NCBI RefSeq assembly: GCF_039555335.1
Contig: NC_092635.1
Span: 47,822,052-47,886,051, forward strand
DNA from: Amphiura filiformis
Taxonomy: Eukaryota; Echinodermata; Ophiuroidea; Amphilepidida; Amphiuridae
Reading direction: 5' to 3'
DNA length: 64,000 bases
Position numbers and translations under genes: made by a program. Positions 20,701-29,000 of this stretch are shown piece after piece; the stretch's first letter is position 1, and every line of letters begins with the position of its first letter. The notes beneath the pieces were generated by a model. It did not search any database and was not told the origin of the DNA. It saw only the letters and a list, made by a program, of their open reading frames with translations.

Positions 20701-21172
20701 CCATTGATTCATCCTCATTTGTATCATCCTGCGATTGGTACTCGGCTACGAGTTTGACCGAGGGCGTATTACCTGCCCTTACATGTAAGCAGTCTTTACT
20801 ATTTGATCCATCCTGATCTATTGGTTCTGTTTTTATTACAGTTGCAGTACAAGTCGCATGTTCACTACTAACAGTTTGTTTGGTGTTAATCGCCAAAGTT
20901 GCTGATCCATTCGGATTTGATTCAATAATGCTTACCCTATTGTCCACATCATCTGTCCCTGATGAATCTATTATTATTGGGGTTTCTGTTCCTTCACTGG
21001 ATGATTTATTTGACTTATTTAGCTCGTCAAGATTTCCATCCAATGTGTAATTCAAAAACAGTTCTTTCTTCACTACCAGAGATTCAGCATCATTACAAAT
21101 TGAATCTGTGATAAATTGATTTGCAGGGCCGTTTATTGTCGCTTCTGGTTTCACTGTGTCCGAGGAACTCAT
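11712..21172 (-). CDS. NAF1: NAF1, H/ACA ribonucleoprotein assembly factor (8 coding exons)
   Basis: Naf1 binds the Cbf5/dyskerin subunit during nuclear assembly of H/ACA snoRNPs, scaRNPs and telomerase RNP, and is later replaced by Gar1. Coding exons on the minus strand are 21172-20490, 19797-19731, 18382-18292, 17426-17344, 16379-16219, 14882-14736, 13523-13465 and 12436-11712. Every junction is AG/GT and the phases join to 2016 nt (671 aa plus TAA). Residues about 185-225 are a Ser/Asp/Glu-rich acidic stretch. Residues about 251-361 are the Gar1/Naf1 beta-barrel core (LPTVVYRELILPEDV, QKIPALNMDSVLFK, REAIGAVYDVFGPVVSPLY). A diagnostic Naf1 motif follows at about 365-378 (GSDASWKNDEEPPPE), then a basic RRRKKPQRR stretch. 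Residues 431-671 are a Pro/Gly/Phe-rich tail with polyproline runs. The fifth exon's donor lacks the usual AGG before GT. The ATG at 21172 is the first good in-frame start after an acceptor at about 21207; an upstream coding exon is possible. Introns hold many MITEs. Identity is near certain; the exact N terminus is not. Confidence 0.95.
12590..12765. repeat. Tandem hairpin repeat ATGCTATCT/AGATAGCAT in NAF1 intron 7
   Basis: Two adjacent stem-loops, 12625-12647 and 12663-12685, read ATGCTATCT, a 5-nt loop, then AG(A)(C/T)AGCAT; the second is a perfect 9-bp stem. Spacing is 38 bp with a shared CATGCCTTAATCCA linker. Degenerate versions lie at about 12590, 12743 and 12937. Transcribed as intron RNA they would fold. 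Confidence 0.65.
12787..12908. repeat. Short MITE with GGCCTGGT ends in NAF1 intron 7
   Basis: The left side reads GGCCTGGTAAAATTACGACA then GTCGTATGTCATA, and the right side TATGACATATGACCGTCGTAC then ACCAGGCC. These are imperfect inverted repeats of about 35 bp. It interrupts the ATGCTATCT repeat region. Confidence 0.55.
13187..13363. mobile_element. Short MITE with perfect 16-bp ends in NAF1 intron 7
   Basis: ATTCGCCAGCGAAGTG at 13187-13202 and CACTTCGCTGGCGAAT near 13348-13363 are exact inverted repeats. Inner arms TGGATCACGC and GCGTGATCCA also pair. TA is present at both borders, which would fit a TA-target element such as Tc1/mariner. 177 bp, non-coding. Confidence 0.75.
13590..14735. 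other. NAF1 intron 6, no recognised gene
   Basis: AT-rich intron sequence. One plus-strand frame (13872-14375) stays open for 167 codons but has no recognisable domain, no homology I can name, and lies antisense in an intron. I treat it as chance. GTACCAAACT-type repeats occur at about 14510 and 14550. Confidence 0.4.
14950..15660. other. NAF1 intron 5, part without recognised features
   Basis: Intron DNA with no supported ORF. It is followed by the palindromic TTAA MITE at 15667. Confidence 0.3.
15667..15911. mobile_element. TTAA MITE family 2 (hairpin), copy 1
   Basis: Begins TTAAGGGGTACTACACCTCG and ends GTAGTACCCCTTAA. The two arms of about 118 bp are inverted copies of each other with few mismatches, meeting at about 15787 (CACTGG/AGTAGTGTAG). 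A transcript would be a near-perfect hairpin. TTAA borders indicate piggyBac-type insertion. Other copies: 23564-23933, about 27606-29832 (interrupted), 29005-29365, and one end at 33790. Confidence 0.9.
16430..17150. other. NAF1 intron 4, no recognised gene
   Basis: Intron DNA. It contains a G run at 17009-17017 and a GTGCGTATGGTGTGTGCGTC stretch. No repeat family could be assigned. Confidence 0.3.
17150..17310. repeat. Second copy of the CTGTAAAAGTGG-type MITE, reverse orientation, in NAF1 intron
   Basis: The sequence TAGACCTATCCATAAAATAA and the following GCGCGAAAAGCAC-type stretch are the reverse complement of the copy at 38327-38507. The terminal inverted repeats are decayed here. It lies about 35 bp downstream (minus sense) of the 17344-17426 NAF1 exon. 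Confidence 0.5.
17525..17692. mobile_element. hAT-type MITE with exact 8-bp duplication (CAGTGGCGTAGC family), copy 2
   Basis: Ends CAATGGCGTAG and CTATGCCACTG. The flanking 8-mers ATAATAAC (17517-17524 and 17693-17700) are identical, the hallmark of hAT insertion. The interior has long C runs and CCGAAAAACGGC. It lies in NAF1 intron 3. Confidence 0.85.
18508..18799 (-). mobile_element. tRNA-promoter-bearing SINE-like unit, copy 2
   Basis: Matches 8726-9018 along its length: GAAAAAGGAGAGAAGATGAA, ATCCCTCGCATGCCACGCAG, GATTCCCTGGGTAT and TGGTTTTAATAGTGAG are shared. The minus-strand B box is at 18608-18618, and TGGCTACAGGTCGG (about 18650-18665) is a good A box. The borders TAACTCTAACTGAAC and GTTCAGTTAGGGTTAA are imperfect inverted repeats. 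Located in NAF1 intron 2. Confidence 0.75.
19266..19555. mobile_element. MITE with AGGGC(G/A)(A/G)TTGCACA ends in NAF1 intron 2
   Basis: Left arm TAGGGCGATTGCACAAAAGG then TCATTAGTTCAAATC and CCTCCA. Right arm TGGAGGATGATTTGAACTAA then TGAAATTCTGTGCAACTGCCCTA. An inner pair (GCATGGAGTACA and TGTACTCCATGG) forms a second hairpin at about 19322-19385. No ORF conserved. Confidence 0.7.
19560..20480. other. NAF1 introns around exon 2, no further features
   Basis: Apart from the exon at 19731-19797 this interval holds AT-rich intron sequence. I see no RNA gene or clear repeat in it. Confidence 0.3.
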
Positions 21173-21207
21173 AGTGATAGCGTTTACTGATTTTCGTTTC
21201 TTATACT

Positions 21208-22990
21208 CTGTAAATAAAGCCAATAAAGAAATACAAATTTTAACAAGATGAGTTAACAAATTTAACAAGATGATTAAGAATAATAAATAATTAATTAAAC
21301 TTAATTAATCCCCAAACAGTAACACCTCGATAGTAACAGAATGTCACGATGCTTCAATGTCATCAACTTGTGTTTAGTGGAACTAAACCAATTTTGGTAA
21401 GAGAGTATGATGCACAGGGTTGACATTTTTAAGGGGGCCAGGGGTCCATGACCCCTTATTCTGTGATCGGACCCCTTCAAATTACAATTAGGGATGTCCA
21501 CTGTCAACACATTTGCTGCTACAACAGTTTCCCTCTCACTGTGTGTGTGCACTCACCCATGTATTGTCTGTGGTCGGGTGTCTTATGGTGGGACCCCAAA
21601 ATACCTGGTGACGTTACATTTTTCTCTCCTCTTTCTGATTTAACTTGTTGTCACAGGGCTATTCTTGGTCCAATTGCATCAAGTTTGGGCTCATTATACA
21701 GCCTGATTATTCTAATTTTCAAATATGTTTCTCAATTTGGAATACCAATTTGTTTAATTAGTGAAAAATACCAAAATGTTAACGAAGATAAACCTGGTGG
21801 ATAAGCGGTGGAGGATAAGCGGTGGAGGAGTATGTGCATTCTCTATGGGAGACATGGCATCTTTTTTAATTTTGAATTATATCATTGCCAAATAGTGTGC
21901 TATACTTGCAAATCATACCTCAAATGAAAGCTTGATCATTCATTATTCTTATTCAGCTATTAATTTGATCTAATTGTGTTTACAAGTATTTACTGAGAGC
22001 CGCAAGTCACAAGAACCTCAATTTTTCCTATTCACTTACACACAAATGTCAAGATTTTCAGTCACAACATGCGTTTTGGCTTTCAATTGTTGTATCTTGA
22101 GAATTATACACCCTAGGATAGGAAATGTATACATTTTTGGAAAGCTTCTTACCCCAGGAATCCAAATATGCAGTTCAAATAAATGTAGAATACACTCTAA
22201 AGAAAATATTTAAAAAATGTAATCAACATTTTGTGCGTGAAGTTACGTATATTTTCACACCCTGTATCACCACTTTTGGTCATTCATAACATAGCAAAAG
22301 TATACATTTTATTCAAGCTCATAGTGTTGCCTGCCACAAAATTAGATAACATTTGATGTATTCCATATCAGTAGTAAATGCAATAAATTATGAATTTACT
22401 AGTAAAATAATTTTTTTTTCATGATATCACCCTATATATTTTCTTACGCACCCTGTATACCAACTTCATTTTTGCATAGTTGGATTCCTTGGAACATAAG
22501 CTTTCCAAAAATGTATAGTTTTGTTGGTGTGAGATGTATAGTTTTAAACATGTAACAATTTTAGTGAAAAGGAGGACAAATTATCAAAATCAGTGCTTGT
22601 AACGCAAATGTGCCCCACCATATGACACATGACCCTATGCAAATACAGCTCCATGCACTAAGTTCCATACATGTACATTGTAGCTGATAAATGGGGCACA
22701 GTTACATGTTTGGTCCAATTTAGGCCTAAAACAGGGTGTTTCAAGAAATGCCGTATTCCACCAGAAAACATTAACCAAACTCTTTCCTGATTGGTCAGTT
22801 AATAGAGAAGACTTTCCTTTATCAAGAGATCAACTTTTCTTTAAGAAAAAATCAATTAGACGAGAACTACAACAGGTTGAAGTGACAGTATTCTGTGCAT
22901 CAGGTGTTGAAACGCAATTATCTCCGAATTAGGATTGATTCAGGAAAGCAAATTTGTACAATTTAACTTTTTTGAAGACAATATATATAT
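21208..22990. other. Intergenic or NAF1 first-intron DNA
   Basis: No supported gene. Short CACCCTGTAT motifs at about 22258 and 22447 resemble tips of mariner-type elements, but no partner ends were found. A GGATAAGCGGTGGA phrase is duplicated in tandem at about 21799-21826. Confidence 0.35.
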
Positions 22991-23245
22991 GTGACCATCC
23001 ACCACGAAATGGTAGTAAAGTCGGCCCTAGATCATTTTCTGTTTATTGCAGAATTTAAAAGATTGCACTTTCAGCTTTAAGATGACACCTCAACCAGCTT
23101 CATCCGACATCTGGAAGTGAAGTTATGGTTCATCAAAGGTCAAATTCCATATATATTTGACATAGAAATCCATATACTGTTTTTGATTGTATCTCAAAAT
23201 GGAAAATGCCGACTTTACGACCAGTTTGTGGTGGATGGGCACATA
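22991..23245. mobile_element. MITE with TGTGACCATCCACCAC ends
   Basis: Left end GTGACCATCCACCACGAAAT then AGTAAAGTCGGC, right end GCCGACTTTACGACC then GTTTGTGGTGGATGGGCACA. These are inverted over about 35 bp with a few mismatches. About 255 bp, non-coding, in the NAF1-TIMM23 interval. Confidence 0.75.
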
Positions 23246-23427
23246 TGTGCAGATGTTAAGAAATTGAATGTTTAAGCCTACCAAAAAACCCATAACAAAT
23301 TATGCACTTCTGACCACCATTTCAGATGCTACACATCATGGCTTCCATTTTGTAGCAATGCACGCCATCATTTTTCAGCTGTGATGGCTACCTGTACCAG
23401 TAATTGATCAATCCATTCTCAAAATAT

Positions 23428-23546
23428 GACTAAGTGTCTGGTGGAAAAAAAGTGTCTGACATGACATATGTCGACTTTTATGTGTTTTGAAGCATTAATA
23501 AAATGAAATGAGACATGTCTGTTGTGAACTTTTTTCCAAATGACAT
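23428..23546 (+). repeat. Direct repeat, left copy, flanking a MITE
   Basis: AAGTGTCTGGTGGAAAAA through CATGTCTGTTGTGAACTTTT is repeated at 23949-24053 in the same orientation with a few indels. The TTAA MITE family 2 copy (23564-23933) lies between them. Confidence 0.8.
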
Positions 23547-23563
23547 TGTACAAAATGTGTATG

Positions 23564-23933
23564 TTAAGGGGGGTACTACACCCCTCGATAAATTTGTGTC
23601 TATTTTTGAATTTTTCTCAAAAACTAATAACACACTGGTAACAAAATTTATGAAAATTATAGGGGCAAAGAATCCAATTACTACACTGGAATTTCTCAAC
23701 CCAAGACAAGCGGTTCGTTATTTATGATCAGAAATAAGGTACCACTAGGATGTACCTCATATCCTATCATATATACTAAACCACTTGTCTTGAGTCACTG
23801 AAATTTCAGTGTAGTACCATTGGATTCCTTGCCCCAACAATATGCATAATTTTTGTTACCAGTGTGTTATTATTTTTTGAGAAAAATGTAACAATAATCG
23901 CAAATTTACCACAGGGGTGTAGTACCCCCTTAA
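23564..23933. mobile_element. TTAA MITE family 2, copy 2
   Basis: Begins TTAAGGGGGGTACTACACCC and ends GTGTAGTACCCCCTTAA. Arms match copy 1, but a roughly 120-bp centre (TTTCAGTG/CACTGAAA mirrored around AGGTACC) is present that copy 1 lacks. Copy 1 may be an internal deletion derivative. Confidence 0.88.
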
Positions 23934-23948
23934 GGCTGCCGAATCTCT

Positions 23949-24053
23949 CAAGTGTCTGGTGGAAAAAGTGTCTGACAGATGTTGATTTTTATGTGTTTTT
24001 AAGCATTTTAAGTCAAATGAAACATGTCTGTTGTGAACTTTTTTCAAATGTTT
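23949..24053 (+). repeat. Direct repeat, right copy, flanking a MITE
   Basis: Second copy of the 23428-23546 unit: AAGTGTCTGGTGGAAAAAGT, then TTTTATGTGTTTTTAAGCAT, then CATGTCTGTTGTGAACTTTT. It is slightly shorter and more diverged from any possible ORF. Confidence 0.8.
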
Positions 24054-24059
24054 TTGTGC

Positions 24060-25600
24060 TGAAATTTTACTCCTCTGTGGAGATAATTTCCATCTAGGAT
24101 CATGCTTAAGGTTCCACCAAACAAACCATGTGTTTTGAGGTCTTATATTTTTTTGTTGTATAATGTTAACAAAATCACTTGAATTTTCAGGATGATTTTA
24201 TTTCATGTTGTAGGCCTATAAGCAAATATAATGTTCCAGATAACTCTAGTTACGGTAAAATACTTTTAGAAAAAGTTGCACTTTCTGTTATTTATTATTC
24301 CTTTTTGGACTTTAATTTTTTAACATGACTGTGACACTTGAAAGGCCATAATGCCCATATCTCTGGAATGGGCAAGGTGAGCTGTAGGCGAGTTAATCAC
24401 ATTTGTAATTTGAATTATTATTACACCAAATATGTAGGAGAGTGATAAAAAGCTCTCCTTAGCTTGCTGTGCGCGCCACGGCCATGCCGTCAATAAAAGT
24501 CCCAATTCACGCTCCCGTATTTGCGCGCTAGTCATACATTATGTAGGTATGCTAGGTGAATTCAAATTTGCCATCAAACTGCATCATTTTACATATCAAA
24601 TTAAAGCCCTTGAGTAAAGAAAGCCAAAACTGAAAACATTTTGTCATTTTTTCCGTAACAAAGTTACATCTTGTCAAAGATTAACTTTCATCAAAAAAGA
24701 TTCTGCTAGCAAAATTGGAAAATTCCCCAAAAGCGGCATTTAGGGTGTTTCTAGATCTTAGTCTCATGGCGATAGCAGCTTTTTTCCTCTAAAATTCCAT
24801 GTGCGACTTGATTATCACCATAAAAAATCATATATTTGGGTCAAGTGAAGTATAGAAAACATATTTATGTAGGTTTCCTTCACCGTCCTGTTCTCGAAAA
24901 AAATTCTAATTTCTATGTAAATATGCATTGTGTTTGGGCCCCGGTCACGGTGAATTTCGCTGACTAGCAAATGTGTTAACGAAGGTTTGCCTGGGATACC
25001 TACATTATGCAATGCACACCTAGCCTAGGCATTGCGCCCAACAGCGTGCACGTCATTCTATACCAATACATAGTACGTGTTACGAATACGAGTCTTATTT
25101 TTTCCGCCTAAGCTGAACAACCTTTTTTTTTAAACAACTGGACTGATATAAATCTTTTCCAACATGTCCAACTCCAAGGACAAGGTTCCTTCGACAGCTT
25201 AACCATCGCGTATATGTGCGCGACGTCAAGCGTGTGCATGGGTCATTGTGCAAAATAATACGAGCTGGACGGCTAGCAGTACGCTTAATTTGTAAAAGGA
25301 AATCTGAATATTACTTTACTGTAAAGTGTAAACATAAATAATGGTAAACAAACATGACAAATGAAAAAAAAAACATGAAAACTTTGATCATCATGATCAT
25401 AATTATGTATAAAATATGACATAGATATTTGACACCAGTAGTCACTCACTAGTTTAGACCAACACTAAATTCGCCACGTACATGTAGTTACCAATTTTAC
25501 GCAATGATGAAGAACGCTGAACAACAAAACATGAGATGAAAACACCAGTCGAGTCAACATGTGTTTTGCCCATGTGTTTTCGTAGGTTTTTAATGTTGCC
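24060..25600. other. NAF1-TIMM23 intergenic DNA
   Basis: AT-rich sequence without recognised coding or repeat content. Mixed CpG content rises at about 24470-24530 and 25000-25270 (GCGCGCCACGGCC, CGCGACGTCAAGCG), the only CpG-richer patches in the interval. Confidence 0.3.
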
Positions 25601-25610
25601 TCACCTTGCG

Positions 25611-25680
25611 GCATAAGTCAACATCAAGACGCATAAACTTCGATACTTAAACGAACCTTTGAGCTAGGATGAGGCTAAAT
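25611..25680 (-). other. Candidate 5' exon of NAF1 (speculative)
   Basis: NAF1's first recognised coding exon begins just after a splice acceptor (CAG/AG near 21206-21208), so a further 5' exon must exist. On the minus strand there is a good donor-like CAAG/GTGAGG at about 25611-25617. Upstream of it an ATG opens a short frame reading MRLDVDLCRK. If joined at the second AG of the acceptor (21206), it continues in frame through YKKRKSVNAIT to the ATG used at 21172. This would put the NAF1 start about 370 bp from the TIMM23 start, a typical bidirectional-promoter arrangement. This is inference from splice signals only. Confidence 0.2.
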
Positions 25681-25689
25681 TTGTAGCTA

Positions 25690-26012
25690 ATATTTTATTA
25701 GATTTTACTATTAATTGTGTTTTATTTATCAAAATACATTTTGAAGAATCAAAAATAATCTTGTCTAATTTGATATATTTTTTTTATAGTCTAAATGTCA
25801 AAATCTAAATAAATATAATATTTTTAATTTTCAATAAAAGTAGTTTTACAGAGGGAGGCGAAGTTTTGACCTCGAAATCCACTATTTGACCTCTTTACGC
25901 AATGTGCGAAGAAATTGCTGCAGTTCATGCATTACGTGAGATTGTTTAGTACACATTTGTAGTCAAAACAGTGGCTTAACAAGCACAATTTAAGAACAAC
26001 AATCAAGCAGAT
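25690..26012. promoter_or_regulatory. Probable TIMM23 5' flank / shared promoter region
   Basis: This is the sequence directly upstream of the TIMM23 ATG. I see no convincing TATA box at a core-promoter distance and no large MITE insertion, unlike the DNA on either side. The lack of insertions next to a housekeeping start codon and the divergent NAF1 gene suggest a promoter, possibly bidirectional. The exact transcription start cannot be placed from sequence alone. Confidence 0.3.
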
Positions 26013-29000
26013 ATGATGGATCAACAAAATTATGGGGCTTCAGGGTTATTTGGTTCGTATGGGGGCAGTGATCCGAGTTTAAACATACCCGGTAAGTATG
26101 CCGATACGACTACTAAAAATATTAAGGGTATACCGTCATGACCGTACTCTGTACATGAGTAAGTAAGCTTACAAAATTTGGGGAGAGGGATGCCCTTATC
26201 ATGCTTTAATATAGATTTGTTAAATTTACTATTAATTTCTGTGTAAAATTGCAGTTGCAAATACTTTGACTGACCTTTGTCAACACATAAAAATGAGGAG
26301 GCCCCTAGGCCTAAATCTATAAAAAAAATTGTTATCCAGGACAATCCTAAAACTTTAATAAAAAAGTTAAAGGCTATAAAGTACTTTGTAAATTGTAGTA
26401 GGCCTTCTTCTGCTTCTGGTGGTTACTGCATAATCTCCTCAATCGTGGAATGTATAATGCAGGCGCGACTGAGCAGACGACGATTAGTTTTTGAAATATG
26501 CCCCGGCCTTGATGACGTCCCCAATATTTACAGCCTGAAGTTTTGTCTTGAAAGTTCCTAAAGATGGTGGTGCCTCCCGAACATCGGGAGATAATCTATT
26601 CCATTCAGCAAATGGGAATAGCGAATATTTGTAACAGTCTTTAACTTGCGCAGGTATATTGACAAATGCAGTGGAAGCTTGTTTTCTTGTGGTGACCCCT
26701 TGAACTTTGGATTGGTAATGACTGGTGTTTATGGCAACTAACTTGTTGACAGACTTGTACAGAAGTGAAGGCCTGTTAATATCGACTGTCGTATGTGTCG
26801 TATTATCGTCAAGACTCGATATGACCCTAAATCCGACGTAAAAATAAATTGTCCTTTTTCAACACTTTACGACACATATCAAAATGAGAAAAAAACGAAA
26901 TTTCCATGCTATTTTGTCTGAATAAGCCTACCGTATGATCATGTTTTCATCTTGTCTAAAATTACCTCCTGAAGTTGACCCGAACCCGGAAGTAGAACGA
27001 ACCAGGAAGTATGTTTACACTGGAAGTCGGCAATCGTAGCTCATGTCGGCATGATTTTAAGCTTATCTATCAACTTTTTTCAGCATTTTAAATCTCATTA
27101 CGAGTTTCGACATGTGTCGATTGTTGTATTTTTTCCCCCGACGAAGTGTTGAATTAGAAATCGTGTGTCGATAACAGGCCTACTTTGTAGCTTGAAGAAG
27201 GTGTTTGCAATGAATTGACTACAATTAACATTGTCTTTTCATCACAACATATTAAAAAACAAAGTAAGGAAACAAATAAAAATAACAAAAATATTTGAAA
27301 ATCAGTAAAAATCAAATCGTTGATGGCGATACATACCATTTTGTTATTTATTTTAATTGGCCTAAATTTCATTTTGTACTCATTAAAATATACTAAACAG
27401 CAGCAAGCTCTTAATATATTCCCACAGTACAACTTCAGTCGATGTCCAAATTGATGTCGACATCAGGGAAATTTGGTGCATGTTTTGTCAGCAGTTCTGT
27501 GTGTTGAAGAATTTCGACGAAAAATAACTGAACATTAAATTTACGGGCATTCGGGCAAAGTTTGCATACCGTACCCTCTTTTTCAAGGCTTGCTTTTCAA
27601 AATTCAAATTTTGTGACTAATTTTGCATTTTTCTCAAAAAATAACTACAACATGCATTGTACTCAATGTAGGCCTACTGGTAACAAAAGTTATGTATAAG
27701 GGCAAGGAATCTTAAAAAATTACTTCACTGGAATTTCAGTGATTCAAGACCAGACTTGGTTCATTATAGAAATGAGGTACATTCTAGCTGTACCTCTTTT
27801 CTTATCGTAAATAACGTACCGCTTGTCTTGAGTCACTGAAATTCCAATGTAGTAACTGGATTCCTTCCCCCTATAATTGGGCCTACTACATAACTTACAT
27901 TATTGTTACCAGTGTGTTATTAGCTCAATTTGCAAAGCAAATTGAGACTATAGGCATGATCCGAATTTCTCTATATGTTTTTTTCTTTCTCTTGCTACAT
28001 CGTTTGAGTAATGGAGCTGGTAATTTGTGGTGGCGATCTTTGCAAGTTTGTTCATGAAAGTTACTTATTTTGCTGGGAAAAAATGGATAGGAAGTGTGCT
28101 TTTTCAAGCAATTTGTCACGAAAAATTGTGCAGTTTCACAAGAATAATCTCATTCCTAGATTTCTTACATGCTACACCAGGTTTAACCTAGGTGTTTTAA
28201 GCAATATAACTATAAGTCATTTGTTACATGTTTACATTTTAGCTTTGCCAATGATGTTACTGTGTTTTATGGAGGTTTAGATTTGGAGCATGTGTACTTT
28301 TGCAGAGACCTCAGATATTTGTGAGGATAGTTTTACATAGTAGTTATTTTCTATGTGAGATTGTAAAATTCTAAAGCTCTAAATATGCATAAACCACTAA
28401 AACCTACTGTCAACAGTGGAGTGTTTGCTTATTGAATTAGTTTAAGTGCTTGACAAGGACAAAGTAATCAGGGTTGCCATACTCATGGTTTGGTAGCCCA
28501 AATGGGTAACTTTTAAAGATTTTCCCTGAGACTTTCAACAATTTCCTTTCCAACAGAAACAGATGGTTAAGAAAAAAATTGGGTGGCTTTTCAGCAATGC
28601 AGGTGCAATTTGGATGTCTTGAAGGCCTACATTTATTTAACTAATTAACAGACACAGATAAATTTGGGGTAAACTTAGTAATTGGAATCCTTGAGCGTTC
28701 ACATGGTAGATTTCCACCAAAGGTTTTGTCAGAGAACCGCTTTGCTCAAGCAAAAATTCCTCTGTGTGGACATGCCTTGACAAGTATTTATTACTGCTAA
28801 TATTCCTGTCAGTTTAGGCCTATACCTGAAGATATTTGGTGCCCATTCATTTATTCATTATTCATTAACAATTTATATGCAGAATAACCTCAGCACCTTG
28901 CCTCCCTCCTGAGCAGGGGCATTGGGAGCTAGGGGGAAAGTTGCATCCCCAACACAGAAATTTTCAGTGATGAAAATGGGGATGGGGATTGGAGTAAAGT

